A stretch of DNA of 64,000 nt, taken from the NCBI GenBank assembly GCA_948567375.1, contig OX419755.1, positions 24,010,517 to 24,074,516 of the forward strand. Reading direction: 5' to 3'. Every line of letters begins with the position of its first letter. The stretch's first letter is position 1. The notes under the pieces are model-generated. The model was not told the DNA's origin. It saw only the letters and a list, made by a program, of their open reading frames with translations, and made no database searches. This document shows positions 18,456-30,085 of the stretch, piece by piece. Position numbers and translations under genes: made by a program. Origin of the DNA: Lunularia cruciata (lineage: Eukaryota; Streptophyta; Marchantiopsida; Lunulariales; Lunulariaceae).

Positions 18456-21400
18456 ATGGGGAAACTTCCGGTTTTCTTTGGCAAGGATGGAGAAGATGTG
18501 GAGGCCTTTGTGAGAGACTTCAAGAGAGCTTGCATAGGAAACAATGAGAGGAGGAAGAATGAGTGGGCCTCATTATTACCAGATTTCTTTGAGGATGCAG
18601 CACTTACATGGTATGAGTCAGAATACCAAAAGAGAGAGAGGAGAGAGGGGGAAGAGGAGTCTTGGGAGACTTTGACTTCAGCACTCATTGAGAACTTTCT
18701 TCCTGATGAGAGTTATGAGAGATTGATGAGTGAGGTTACATTTCTCAAGCAAGGAGATGGAGAGAAAGTGAGGGTCTATGTGGAAAGAGTGGAAAAGTTG
18801 GAGTCCAGATTTCGCATAGTGTTGAGGAAGGGTGGGGATGATGTGGAGACTACAATGATTGGCATAGGGGCCATGCTCACCAAGAATTTTGTGGGAGGAT
18901 TGAGACCACAAATTAGAAGCAAGGTGAGATATGAGAAACCTTCTTCCAAGGTTGAAGCTATCAAGATCGCAATTCGTATGGAGAAGAGTTTGGAAGGGGA
19001 TGAGAGTGATTTGGTGGTGAAGGAGGTTGTGCATCCTCCTCAAGGCTACAAGTATGGTGGAACTTCTGATACTTTGGTGACAAGGGTTGCACCACAAGTA
19101 GTAGTTGCTCCAATTCTTGCACCTCCACCAAAAGATCCACTCCAAACCATCACAGAACAACTTGCGGATCTCAAGATCAATGTGGTGCAACTATGGGAGA
19201 AGAGAGAGGTGGATCAGAATGTAGGGAGAGGACCTAGGAGTTATGGAAACTATCCATATAGAGGAGGCCAACCAGCCAACAATTTCAATGATAGAAATTG
19301 TTTTGGTTGTGGAGGAAGAGGCCATATCCAAAGGAATTGCCCAAATTCCACTTACCATGGAGGAAGGGGTTATGAGGGAGCCAATAGAGGGAAAGAGGGA
19401 GGTAGTGAAACCCAAGTGGCTCCTAATCCCAACAAAGGTAAGGGGATAGCATCCATAGATGTGGTTGAGAGCAAGTATGAGAAGGGAGAGTGCTCAAACT
19501 CCAAGGGTCTTAATTTGGAGCTTTTGGCACAAGAGAAGAAGAGAGCTCGTTTTGCAGAGGATGTTCACTCTTCTCAAGGATTTACTTCAAGCAAGGATAC
19601 TCCTATGTCTACTAGGAGCACTCGCACCTCAACACCATCAACAACAAAGACTCCAAGGAAGAAGTTGGGGATGGAGGACTTCTTGATCTCAAAGCAACAA
19701 TGGAACTACAATGTGTTGGAGGATGTTGGTAGTCACAAGGCTAACATCACAGTGGGCCAATTAATTGCTTTGAACCCTACCTTGAGAAAAGAGCTTAGAG
19801 GTGGTTTGAGTTCTACAAGGAGCAAAAAGAAGAAGAAGGCAAAAGTTCCAGTATCAATGGGGGTGGTGGATGCCAAGCCAGCACCATGGGAGGCTTGTGA
19901 ATATGCCTCCAAGATTGATGTGAGTGTGAATGGTCACAACATCAAGGATGCATTGGTTGATGGAGGATCAGCAGTGAATGCCATGTCAGAAAGGTTGATG
20001 AAGAAGTTGGGTATGATACCCTCAAGACCTTCAACATTTGTGGTGAGCATGGCAAACAAGCAACAAGTTCGACCAGTAGGGGTGATGGATAAGGTGGTAG
20101 TTTCAGTTATGGGAGTTCAAAATCTCATGACTTTCCAAGTCTTGAAGGATTCAAGCTATGACTTACTTCTTGGGAGGCCATGGTTGAGAGCAGCACGCAC
20201 AACTGATCGATGGCACAAAGGGTACTTAAGGATTGGGCCATCAAACCATAGAGTCACTGTTCCTGTGACTAACACCACCAACACCTCACATTCAGATACC
20301 CCATCTTCTGATTATTGGGAATCTGATTCTGAAGGAGGAGCTTCAGGTGTGGACACAAGCATGGAAGAGGAGACTTCCACGGAGGAAGATGAATCTGAAT
20401 CTGATTCAGATGTGTATCCCTTGTGTGCTATGGATTTTGCACCTAAGCCAGAGGTTTTGAAGGACCCAGATAAATCACCATTGACACTTGAGGAGGTAGA
20501 GAGAAGGTTATCTACCCTCAAGTATGGCCCAAATGTTACCAAGGAGGAGAAGGTGAGATTTGAGGAGATTTTCCGCAAGTTCATCCATGTGTTTGCTTTT
20601 AGTTACAAGGATTTGAAGGAAGTCACCTTGGAGGAGCACAAGATAGAGGTGGAGTCACATGCAAGACCAATCCGCCAAAAGCAACGTCGCATTAGCCCAC
20701 CAATATCTTTGGTTGTGAAGGAGGAGATTGATAAGCTCAAGGAGGCTGGATTTATCTTTGAGGTGGAGAATTCAGAATGGGTGTCTCCAATTGTCATTGT
20801 GAAGAAAAAGAATGGCAAGCTTCGGGTATGTGTGGATTACAAGAAGCTCAATGCTGTTACCAAGAAGGACTACTACCCATTGCCATTCATTGATGAGATC
20901 TTGGAGGAGGTTGCAGGTCATGAGAGGTACAGTTTTGGAGATGGTTATAGTGGATATAACCAAATCAAGATTTCACCAGAGCATCAACAACTCACCACAT
21001 TCACCACACCTTGGGGAACTTACGCTTTCAAGGTCATGCCTTTTGGGCTTTGCAATGCTCCAGCCACATTCCAACGGTTCATGAACAAGGTATTTGAACC
21101 TTTCATTGGGAAATTTGTGAGAGATTTCATTGATGACTTTTGTGTCTATGGGAGCAAGGAGGAGCACTTTGAGCACCTAATCAAAGTCTTGCAACGCTTG
21201 GATGAGGCAAATGCATCACTCAACCCAGAGAAGTGCATTTTTGGATGTGAAGAAGGTCTACTTTTGGGGCACATCATCTCCAAGGATGGAATAGCAGTTG
21301 ATCCTGAGAAGGTGAGGAAAATCTCAGACCTTCCATTCCCTTCAAGCTTGACAAAGTTACGCCAATTCTTGGGAATGGTTGGGTACTATAGGAGGTTCAT

Positions 21401-23282
21401 CTTCTCATTTTCCAACAAGGCTTATGCATTGACCATCTACATGAAGAAGGGTGTAGATTACATGGTGATTTTGGAAGACAAGGAGGCTCTCAAAGCTTTT
21501 GAGGAGCTCAAGCAATCCCTTGTTGTAGCTCCAATTCTTGCTAAACCTGATTGGAGTAAGCCTTTCATCCTCTACACTGATGCTTCTAATGTAGCTATAG
21601 GATGCACTCTTAGTCAATTAGACCAAGATGGGCATGATCATCCAATAGCTTATGCTAGTAGGCAGATGGTTTCAGCAGAGAAGAACTACTCTGTCACAGA
21701 GAGAGAAGGGTTGGCAGTGATCTTTGGTCTCAAGAAGTTTAGACACTACTTGATTGGAGGGAAAGCCACAATTGTCACGGATCACAAGGCTTTGAAGTAC
21801 ATTTTCAACAAGCCTAATGTTGAAGGGAGACTAGCAAGGTGGATGATACTCTTGTCTGAGTATGACTACACAATTGAGGATAGGCCAGGAAAGAAACATG
21901 CAAATGCTGATTTGTTATCTAGAGCCTATGATCATGATGGAGATGAGCCAGTAGATGATTCCTTCCCGGATGAGGAGCTCATGACAATCTCAGTCACTCA
22001 AGAGATTCCAATGGAGTACAAGGAGATTGTGGATTTTGTGACAAGAGGTAACTATCCAGAAGGGATGCATGCTAGGGAGAGGAAGGCCCTTGCAGCAAGA
22101 TCTAGACCTTACACAATGGTGGAGGATATTCTTTTTCACCAAGGAGCAGATGGTCTACTTCGAAGAGCAGTGGGTAAGGAAGAGTCTATCCTACTCATAA
22201 AGGAGTTTCATGAAGGTTTAGTATGTGGAGGACACTTTGCAGGAAAGGTGACTGCTTTCAAGATTCTAGATGCAGGTTACCATTGGAGAGGGATTTTCAA
22301 GGATTGTCTTGATTATTGCAAAACTTGTCATGTTTGTCAAGCTTTTGCTAGAAAGTCTACATCCACTCCACCACTTAGATCAATTCCATTGCTAGGACCT
22401 TTTGAGAAGTGGGGAATTGATTTTGTAGGACCTCTCAATAGAACCCCAAGGAACAATCGGTACATTGTGGTAGTTACTGATTACCTTACCAAGTGGGTTG
22501 AGGCTAGACCATTGAGGGACAAGAATGAAGATGAAGTGGGTAGATTTCTTTATGAACGCATTATCACTAGGTTTGGATGCCCTTTGGAGTTGGTTTCTGA
22601 TAGAGGAGGAGAGTTTACAGGAAGCATTACTACAGCCATGCTACGACATTTCTCTATCACACATAGAGTAACTACATCCTATAAGCCAAATTCCAATGGC
22701 TTGGCAGAGAGAACCAATCAGACCTTGTGCATGATGTTGGCCAAAGATGCAGAAATGGAGGGGGCTAAACATCATTGGGACAAGAGGATTCATGCAGTTT
22801 TGTGGGAGTATAGGACAACCATGAAGACTTCCACTGGATATTCTCCATTCCAATTGGTGTATGGTATTGAGTCTACCTTACCTATTCACTTTGATCTTCC
22901 TACCTTCCAAAGCATTCATAGGAGATTGAAGAAAGCACAAGGAAGTGATGCAGAGAAGTCAAGGAAGGATCAACTCATGGAGTTGGAAGAGGCAAGAGCA
23001 GTTGCTATGGTTCGAGTGGAGCAAGCCCAAAGGAAACAAAAGGAGAGCTATGACAAGAGGCAAGGCAAGAAGAAGGTGGAGCCTTTCAAAGAAGGTGATT
23101 GGGTAATGTTGTTTGATTCCATTCGATTCAAGAGAGTACAAAAGAAGTTTTTGCCTAAGTACTTTGGACCTTTCATAGTAGAGAAGGTGTGGGGAAATTA
23201 CACTTATGATCTCAAGGAGTTGGGAGGAAGACACTTTGATAGGATTAACCATGATAAGTTGAAGATGTACCATAGAAGGTAG
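18456..23282 (+). CDS. A2 gag-pol polyprotein, intact (1608 aa)
   Basis: One uninterrupted frame, starting ATGGGGAAACTTCC after a purine-rich stretch. Gag covers about residues 1-340, with a CCHC knuckle (CFGCGGRGHIQRNC) near 282-295. The protease active site LVDGGSAVNAM has Asp502. RT shows VCVDYKKLNAV and FIDD with Asp893/Asp894. RNase H has YTDAS with Asp1042. Integrase has the HHCC region (residues ~1250-1295) and a perfect D-x59-D-x35-E triad at Asp1322, Asp1382 and Glu1418. It ends shortly after the GPY/F-like region (FLPKYFGPFIVEKV) with no chromodomain. The protease has DGG where DSG/DTG is more common; several plant families tolerate this. Gag and pol are fused in one frame, so a gag excess would need another mechanism. 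Confidence 0.95.
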   Translation: MGKLPVFFGKDGEDVEAFVRDFKRACIGNNERRKNEWASLLPDFFEDAALTWYESEYQKRERREGEEESWETLTSALIENFLPDESYERLMSEVTFLKQGDGEKVRVYVERVEKLESRFRIVLRKGGDDVETTMIGIGAMLTKNFVGGLRPQIRSKVRYEKPSSKVEAIKIAIRMEKSLEGDESDLVVKEVVHPPQGYKYGGTSDTLVTRVAPQVVVAPILAPPPKDPLQTITEQLADLKINVVQLWEKREVDQNVGRGPRSYGNYPYRGGQPANNFNDRNCFGCGGRGHIQRNCPNSTYHGGRGYEGANRGKEGGSETQVAPNPNKGKGIASIDVVESKYEKGECSNSKGLNLELLAQEKKRARFAEDVHSSQGFTSSKDTPMSTRSTRTSTPSTTKTPRKKLGMEDFLISKQQWNYNVLEDVGSHKANITVGQLIALNPTLRKELRGGLSSTRSKKKKKAKVPVSMGVVDAKPAPWEACEYASKIDVSVNGHNIKDALVDGGSAVNAMSERLMKKLGMIPSRPSTFVVSMANKQQVRPVGVMDKVVVSVMGVQNLMTFQVLKDSSYDLLLGRPWLRAARTTDRWHKGYLRIGPSNHRVTVPVTNTTNTSHSDTPSSDYWESDSEGGASGVDTSMEEETSTEEDESESDSDVYPLCAMDFAPKPEVLKDPDKSPLTLEEVERRLSTLKYGPNVTKEEKVRFEEIFRKFIHVFAFSYKDLKEVTLEEHKIEVESHARPIRQKQRRISPPISLVVKEEIDKLKEAGFIFEVENSEWVSPIVIVKKKNGKLRVCVDYKKLNAVTKKDYYPLPFIDEILEEVAGHERYSFGDGYSGYNQIKISPEHQQLTTFTTPWGTYAFKVMPFGLCNAPATFQRFMNKVFEPFIGKFVRDFIDDFCVYGSKEEHFEHLIKVLQRLDEANASLNPEKCIFGCEEGLLLGHIISKDGIAVDPEKVRKISDLPFPSSLTKLRQFLGMVGYYRRFIFSFSNKAYALTIYMKKGVDYMVILEDKEALKAFEELKQSLVVAPILAKPDWSKPFILYTDASNVAIGCTLSQLDQDGHDHPIAYASRQMVSAEKNYSVTEREGLAVIFGLKKFRHYLIGGKATIVTDHKALKYIFNKPNVEGRLARWMILLSEYDYTIEDRPGKKHANADLLSRAYDHDGDEPVDDSFPDEELMTISVTQEIPMEYKEIVDFVTRGNYPEGMHARERKALAARSRPYTMVEDILFHQGADGLLRRAVGKEESILLIKEFHEGLVCGGHFAGKVTAFKILDAGYHWRGIFKDCLDYCKTCHVCQAFARKSTSTPPLRSIPLLGPFEKWGIDFVGPLNRTPRNNRYIVVVTDYLTKWVEARPLRDKNEDEVGRFLYERIITRFGCPLELVSDRGGEFTGSITTAMLRHFSITHRVTTSYKPNSNGLAERTNQTLCMMLAKDAEMEGAKHHWDKRIHAVLWEYRTTMKTSTGYSPFQLVYGIESTLPIHFDLPTFQSIHRRLKKAQGSDAEKSRKDQLMELEEARAVAMVRVEQAQRKQKESYDKRQGKKKVEPFKEGDWVMLFDSIRFKRVQKKFLPKYFGPFIVEKVWGNYTYDLKELGGRHFDRINHDKLKMYHRR

Positions 23283-23317
23283 AGAGACCTTCACTTTGAG
23301 GACAAAGTGAAAACTTA

Positions 23318-23330
23318 GTCCGGGGGTAAA
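23318..23330 (+). promoter_or_regulatory. A2 polypurine tract
   Basis: GTCCGGGGGTAAA immediately before the 3' LTR; A3 has the same sequence at 33618-33630. Confidence 0.65.
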
Positions 23331-24021
23331 TGTAACACCCATTTGTGCATGTGTGTGGTATTGTGATATTTAGCTTGGTATTACAAGTACTTAAGAGATA
23401 TTATTTATATAGAGATAAAGGATGGTTCTATATTAGTCATGGTTAGCTAAAGTTAGTCATAGCTAAGATAGATGGGACCTTACTTTAGAGGAAGTAGAAA
23501 AGATGAGCACCACTATTTTGGATTTAGTGTGTTGACTTGGTATTATTCCTAGGTGTTTGGCTTTGGGGAAAGAGTTGAGAACTCTTGGGCCCGCAAGCCT
23601 TTTTGTTTTGGATTCTTCTTTAGTCCAAGGTTAGCCCATGTGAAGGAATCCTTGCTTTAGTGGTTGGGTCAAGATAAGACCACATGCTTAGGGGAATATG
23701 CCCATGTGAATGGATATTCCTTTCTACTTTTTGACTTTACTTGACTTTTAGTCTAGTAACTTGAGTTACTACGGTAATTAGTAACTTTGGTACGTAACTA
23801 TTTCACAAGTATATAAACAAGGAGTGAGGAGGTACTCATCATCCTTTCATTTGCAACTATCTCTCTCTCATTGAGTTCTCTAGTGAGCAATGTCTTGAGT
23901 CTTGGAGTGTTAGCCTTGGAGGAGTATGATGGAGTTGGGGTTCCTTGCCTTCTTAGTCCATGGTGCGCTACCATAATAGCCATCAGAGGTTCATCCTGAG
24001 TGAGAGACAGGCCGGCTCACA
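23331..24021 (+). repeat. A2 3' LTR
   Basis: 691 bp, same ends and length as the 5' LTR, followed by the GATC duplication and Bm sequence. Confidence 0.93.
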
Positions 24022-25241
24022 GATCCCACTCTAGTTGCATCTTAAAACACAATAGGTCTCATCCAATAATGGACCTGATGTGTACTTGCCACCACCCAAG
24101 TGCAAGAATCACCCATCAAAGGGATGTTCTCCAAAGTTAAGTATGAGAAACAAACTAATGAACTTGGAGATGTTGCAATATTTATAACATCTCACAAAAC
24201 ACACCAAAGCAAGGATCTTGAAGACCTAAACCTTGACCAACACGTATATCTCCCTAACATGGCTATCCAAAAATCACTAAATGAACAGGCCGATGTCTCT
24301 CCAAATCATGCGCCCCCATTAAGGAAATAGTTGATGGTAGGGCCTTTTGGTAACCCCTAATTGCTGACATTAGTAATAACTCAGGATATCAATAGGCCAA
24401 GTGTGCCACATGATGGAGAGAGACTCATCTAGCAATCTCATCTTTCTCCACATACAAGTACCTATGTACTTGTATACCTGCTTATAGTACCATAGCTAGT
24501 CTAATGCTAATCCCACCAAACAACCCTAATAGGCATGCTCCCTTTATTTAGATATTGCCAGGCAATGAGTGTGATATCCAGAGGTGTCAAAGTAATCAAT
24601 TCTAGAGCCTCAACCTCACACTAGTCGCCTAGTGGTACAAAGGCTCCACTCCAAGCATGTTGCACCAATTGATTTTCATGCTACTGCAATGCCTCTTCTT
24701 AACTCCACAAAGGAACATCCAAGGTGGATGGAACGATCCCACTCATACTCCAAATCCAAGTGATCTCCTTTTGTATTAGAGTATCCTCTGCATGGGTGTT
24801 CTCCTCCAATAAATCACCAGGCCAAGTAACAAAACCATTGAAAGTTGAAACTAAAGCCGCCATTGTTCCAAACTGTAGTGAGCCAAGATTGGCACTATTG
24901 AAGCATACTGGTAGACAATATACTATTCCTTCACCAGACTGCCAACCTGGTCTATAGGAGGTTGTCTCCTCCCAATAGTCAAAATTGAAACCCATGGGAT
25001 ACAACACTACTCCCCCAACTAACACATCAAATGACTCAGCTAGCCATAGTTAAAATAGCCTAAGCTCTCACCACAAAGTTATCAATCACATGACCAGGTT
25101 GAATCTAGACAACAAGCTTTCCACATGTGATGTATTGTGTAGAACCACCTCCTAGAGATGTTTGGATCTGAAATAGACACCTCTCCTTATTGGTCTTTCG
25201 TAACTTCAAATTGACAACTATAGCCTCCTCCAACATAAGGA
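24022..25241 (-). pseudogene. Bm protease C-part and methyltransferase N-part
   Basis: Corresponds to B1 7960-9175. The minus frame at 25025-24699 reads LVGGVVLYPMGFNFDYWEE, matching the protease tail, then the linker LWSMSGIVPSTLDVPLW. The methyltransferase start follows towards 24022 with stops. C1 cut it at 25242. Confidence 0.8.
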
Positions 25242-28200
25242 TGTGACAACCTGGCAAATATCACTTTTGCGATAATCAGATAAGTAAAGTTTGTTCCCCC
25301 AGAGATACGATTCAAAATTGGTCAAATACAATGCAAAGTAGCAATGTAGTTCTTCTTGGTTGTGTCTTTAATCTCTTAGGTATAAACTACATGCAAAAGA
25401 GAGTAACAAGTACTAACTTGCAGTCTTGTCACAAATTAACACCCCTTAATCACTACTCATTCAATTTTGTCCAAACAAATCTTGATTGTGATTATTCAGT
25501 CCTTCCCAAAAATGACTACTTTGTTGCAAAACACCTTTGCCTCAAAATTGTGTTCCACCCCTTCACTAAAGGCACAACTTCCTTGATCAAAATTGCTTCA
25601 CATCAACTCAACACTGCACTCACAAATGCAAAATACTACCAACACTACAATTCTTCTCAAATCTGTCAAGGCATTGTTTTGATTGCACTTTGCTCAAGAT
25701 CAAACACAAAATGAAGATCAAGGTTGCAGAATCCAACATCCAACAAGCACACTAACTTGCAATTCAAAATTCTCCCAACACTCACAAACATAGAAACACA
25801 GAATCAATATTGGAAATTAGGCTCAAGCAACAAGCACTAAACTTTGCACTTTGCTTTATCTATTCTCTGGAATATGAATACTAAACAACATAAGAATAAG
25901 AATGCCTCTTTTAAATAGTAAAGCAATTGATAGTTACTAACAAAAATACCATTCTACAACAACTTGACCAATCTACAGATCCAAAATGACAATACAACTC
26001 TTCATATCTCAAATTTGTTACTAATCCGAGCCGATGTCCACCTCAACTTCTACTTCCAAACCCGACATTCCTTCAAGTATTTCTCCTTCTTTGGGTCTAC
26101 TTAATTCCACTCCTAACTATTTCTACTATTTCTTCACTACAAACTACAATTGCACTCCTATCTACTCCATCTACATCAATATCTACTAATCCATTCCTTT
26201 TTACTATCTCAAGTAACTCATCCAAAGATACTTGTACTCCTACTTCTACTACTTTGGGCTTCTTGGCTAATTTTACCTCACTACAAAGTCTATCCAAGTC
26301 TGTTCTAACAAGATTTAATTTGAGACAGACATTATCTCCTACCTCTAACATTTTCCTATCTATGCAATCTCATAGATGAATCAACAGATTGTTCAACTTT
26401 GTGTCCTTTGCCTTCCTCTTCCTCATCTCTTGCACCAACAACTTCAACTTGTGCACTCTGGCTTCTTCCAACTTCCCTTCAACTTTAGTGCTAAGTAGTG
26501 CATTCATCTTGCTTACCACTGCTCCCACTACATCCAATTCCACCATTGGCTCTACCTTCTCTTTCTTTCTTTCCTCCTCCAAGTCATTGCAATACATTTG
26601 TAACTTGTCCTCAAACTCAGCCTTCATTGCCTCCTTCTCTTGTCAATTCAACACGAGTTGATCTTCCGCCACTCTCAATAATCATCGCAATTGTTCTCCT
26701 TCAGACTATGCTCTGATAATTCCCGCTGCCATGCTTGATCTTTATTGGCTGCCTTCTTCCTTAGACTCTCCACTTCTCACTCCATCATTACTACACTTGC
26801 CTTTGAATGTATCAGCTCTACTTGCGCATTAACAATTTTGCCCTTCAGCATGTCAACCAACACCATCCTCTCTTTTACTTCCTCTTGACACTTCACCAAA
26901 TCTTCCCTCATTGCTTTTGAGTGCTGACTCCAAAGAATTTCGTCCACCCAAAGTTCTTTGGCTTCCATTTCTACTTGCATTAGCTTACATCTCAGCATTC
27001 CACTTTGTCACAACTGCTAATTCATCCTTCCCATCAAGGTTAGCACTTGCCATCTCTACTTTCTTTTGCTGCAAAAACACCAATAAGGGACACACTACCT
27101 TTGACAGATACTCCACTCTATCATATTGCCTATCATTGGCTTTGATATCTTTGCCCTCTGCAAGTAACTCCTCTACTGGCACCTTGCCCCAAAGATGCAA
27201 CTTTGTACCTTCAATGTTTCTTCCTCCGAGCTCTCCTCCTCCTTAGTGGTAACCCTACTGGGTCCAATGTCAACTACTTGAGCACTTCTCTTCCCTTTGG
27301 CACTTCTTGGATACACCAAGACACCTTCTTCTTCCTTCTTGCATCCCTGCTTGATTGAAGGCACCTCCGGACTTGTCTTCTCTGCTTTTATGACTCTTCC
27401 TCTTGTTGCTGAACCTCAGCCTTGCCTTTACTACCACTACTCGACTCCTCACTTTGTAGTATGCACTCTTCTTCTCCTCCCAAGACTTCTCTCTTTGACT
27501 TGATTTCTCCTTCTGATTCTTCCTCCTTTGGAGTTGATTCCTTTACCTTCACCAACATTGCCTTTGGATTAGGATTTTGCATCTTCTACGACTGTACTAA
27601 CACAATTTGTCCTTCAAATTTATCTCTCTTTCTTGGCTTGGGGATGTTGACTCCTACAATCCTCTCCTTTCCACTCTTCTTGTAATACTCATCTCCTTCT
27701 CAAACCCGCTCCATGTAATACCATTCATCCGCATCTGCCTCCTTGTGCAAATTTGGATGAAAGTGCGACTACATTCTATTCTCTCCTCCAAAGTCAACAA
27801 ATTCAACCCAAAGTAGAAGTGAGCTGCAAAGGGTAAAAAGTAGTGTGGTTGGATATCATTCTCCAACCCATAATCATTTGCCCTATTTGTGGATGCAAAC
27901 ACTTTGCCCAATTCATTGCTTCTCTTGCAAACATCTGATGAAAGCAAATTGCCTGCAACATCATGACATAGGTAGTTTTCTCTAGCTTGAACATTTCCAT
28001 CATCACGCTCACAATCCCTCTCCACATGGGGTCTCTATAACTACCCACTTTATACCTATTCTTGGTGTGCGGTTGATTAAAAGAATTCCTCACCTTGGTA
28101 GTCTCTTTTGATGCATAACACTTCCAATAGAAGGTGGTACTCCCTACCTCTCCTGCTTCTCTACCTAGGACTCTCTACCTCCTACCTTCTCTTACTTCTC

Positions 28201-28968
28201 TATCCTATAATCTCCAATGCAACTCAGTCCATCAAGCCGGATTCCCTCACTTTCCTTTGTGCTTTGGCCAATCCTTGCAATCACTTGCGGTGATCTTTGT
28301 CATAAAACTTGGAAAACTAAAATTCCAATTCCAAGCCAGAAACATGATGCAAAGTCTTGATAAGACCTCAATCCTTGCCACTACATCTAATCTATGCATT
28401 GCAAGACTCCTGATCGCACTCTGCTTACTCACTTTCACTTTTGTGTGTTCCTCACTCTCTTCTTGTGAAAGATCATACTCCAGATTCTAACCCACTCTTC
28501 TTGCATATTAAAAATTTTCATTCCTTCAGGTCAACTCTGGAAAGGAACAAGGTAGCATTTAGACATTGCAGTGCTTCCTCATAAAAATCTCAATTTTATA
28601 GTCCTTCACTGATCGGTCATTCTTCAGTCGTTGCTCCACACCACTCACCAATTTTGTGAAGTTGTTTCTTGTCACTATCAAGAACGTCTTGGTCCTGAAG
28701 TAGTCACTTTCTTGACTAGCAGACCCCAAAGAAGTTTGTTACACATTCTTCAGATCAGGTTGCGCTACCCTATACAAAGTCCTCATCTTTGTATTTCTCT
28801 CTTTTCCACCCTGATCCCTTGGACTTGATCCAAGGTCAACTTCAGGTTTATGCCAAACACACAATTCTTCTCATTTCTTCCCCGTTTAGCCCTCCTTTGG
28901 CTTTACCAACACACTTCTTCTTCAAAACTTTAACAAAACAAACCAAAACAAAAAATGTGGGTACCACA
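25242..28968 (-). mobile_element. C1, solo LTR of family D (3.7 kb)
   Basis: On the minus strand it runs TGTGGTACCCACA to GATATTTGCCAGGTTGTCACA. Its ends match the D LTRs. It is flanked by AAGGA (25237-25241) and AAGGG (28969-28973), a 5-bp duplication with one mismatch, inside Bm's protease. No internal gag-pol is present, so it is a solo LTR left by LTR-LTR recombination. It is the longest copy and appears to hold the most complete LTR ORF. Confidence 0.85.
26040..28440 (-). pseudogene. LTR-borne ORF in C1, broken
   Basis: Pieces in order on the minus strand: 28438-28247 (ARIEVLSRL...LAWNWNFSFPSFM), 28093-27654 (YRDPMWRGIV...FAREAMNWAKC), 27582-27173 (Lys/Glu/Ser-rich), 27200-26777 and 26627-26370 (heptad-rich, EFEDKLQMYCNDLEEERKK), 26351-26097 (LEVGDNVCLKLNLVRTDL). 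The same blocks recur in C2, in D's 3' LTR (first two) and 5' LTR (last two). It is broken by stops and frame changes. I do not recognise the family; it may be a gag-like or plant transposon-associated protein with a coiled-coil tail. Confidence 0.6.
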
Positions 28969-29181
28969 AAGGGGCTATGCACCAGAGTCAAGTAAGACTC
29001 TGTATGGTGTATAGACCTTCCCTAAAGGTCCCACCAACCAAAAAATCCCCCTTTGGTTATCCAACAAGACAACCCTAGGTGTGAACCGTGCTCGCTCAAA
29101 GGCCAGTCTAGTTGGTGACTCCTCTAATCTAGTTGTTGTTGCTTGCCATAAACCATTGGTCGCTGAGCGGATCACATGTTC
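28969..29181 (-). pseudogene. Bm gag/protease junction
   Basis: The minus frame reads VIRSATNGLWQ...RVVLLDNQRGIFW...YRVLLDSGA in a single frame, joining the gag tail to the retropepsin DSG. This piece shows that B1's frame change near 7890 is a secondary one-base insertion. A3 abuts at 29182 and C1 at 28968. Confidence 0.82.
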
Positions 29182-29873
29182 TGTAACACCCATTTGTGCA
29201 TGTGTGTGGTATTGTGATATTTAGCTTGGTATTACAAGTACTTGAGAGATATTATTTATATAGAGATAAAGGATGGTGCTATATTAGTCATGGTTAGCTA
29301 AAGTTAGTCATAGCTAAGATAGATGGGACCTTACTTTAGAGGAAGTAGAAAAGATGAGCACCACTATTTTGGATTTTAGTGTGTTGACTTGGTATTATTC
29401 CTAGGTGTTTGGCTTTGGGGAAAGAGTTGAGAACTCTTGGGCCCGCAAGCCTTTTTGTTTTGGATTCTTCTTTAGTCCAAGGATAGCCCATGTGAAGGAA
29501 TCCTTGCTTTAGTGGTTGGGTCAAGATAAGACCACATGCTTAGGGGAATATGCCCATGTGAATGGATATTCCTTTCTACTTTTTGACTTTACTTGACTTT
29601 TAGTCTAGTAACTTGAGTTACTACGGTAATTAGTAACTTTGGTACGTAACTATTTCACAAGTATATAAACAAGGAGTGAGGAGGTACTCATCATCCTTTC
29701 ATTTGCAACTATCTCTCTCTCATTGAGTTCTCTAGTGAGCAATGTCTTGAGTCTTGGAGTGTTAGCCTTGGAGGAGTATGATGGAGTTGGGGTTCCTTGC
29801 CTTCTTAGTCCATGGTGCGCTACCATAATAGCCATCAGAGGTTCATCCTGAGTGAGAGACAAGCCGGCTCACA
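29182..29873 (+). repeat. A3 5' LTR
   Basis: 692 bp. It shares GGATGGTGCTA with the A3 3' LTR against GGATGGTTCTA in A2, so both A3 LTRs derive from one source copy. A few differences between the two A3 LTRs were seen, for example near 29240, at 29862 and a CT-repeat indel. Confidence 0.9.
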
Positions 29874-29877
29874 TTTT

Positions 29878-29895
29878 TGGTTCCGTTGCCGGGAC
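29878..29895 (+). promoter_or_regulatory. A3 primer binding site (tRNA-Asp type)
   Basis: TGGTTCCGTTGCCGGGAC, identical to A2 and four bases after the LTR. Confidence 0.7.
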
Positions 29896-29914
29896 CTCTC
29901 TAGAAGGCAAGATA

Positions 29915-30085
29915 ATGTTCCGCGTCCAATTCTACATTAGGCAGAAGGAGGCTATGAGAGCTCACTTGGAGAGAACATTAGGAGAGGAGAGGGCTGAACT
30001 TATGTTAGAGAACCAAGATCCATTTGTATACCCTGTAGTTCATTATGATGTCTTTGAGGTGATTTTGTACATCTTGTACACATGA
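29915..30085 (+). CDS. A3 short leader ORF (56 aa)
   Basis: Identical in layout to 16928-17098 in A2 (MFRVQF to YILYT). It is retained although the rest of the gag side is deleted. Function unknown. Confidence 0.4.
   Translation: MFRVQFYIRQKEAMRAHLERTLGEERAELMLENQDPFVYPVVHYDVFEVILYILYT

Larger units (their letters stand above)
16196..24021 (+). mobile_element. Family A element A2, complete and possibly active
   Basis: 7826 bp with two 691-bp LTRs that differ at two positions, flanked by a perfect 4-bp duplication GATC (16192-16195 and 24022-24025). It has a tRNA-Asp-type primer site, a polypurine tract and an unbroken 1608-codon gag-pol frame with all catalytic residues. RT with FIDDF and pol order RT-RH-INT place it in Ty3/gypsy, Athila/Tat-like, without a chromodomain. 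It inserted into Bm at its methyltransferase segment. Confidence 0.93.

Noticed and set aside
18368..19190. Antisense frames over A2 gag (170, 106 codons)
   Set aside because: Shadows of the gag-pol frame, with repeated histidine/leucine-rich composition and no motifs.
25242..28968. C1 as a host coiled-coil gene or a stand-alone non-autonomous element
   Set aside because: Its ends and body match the LTRs that flank D's primer site and purine tract, and it has a short target duplication, so solo LTR is the simpler reading.
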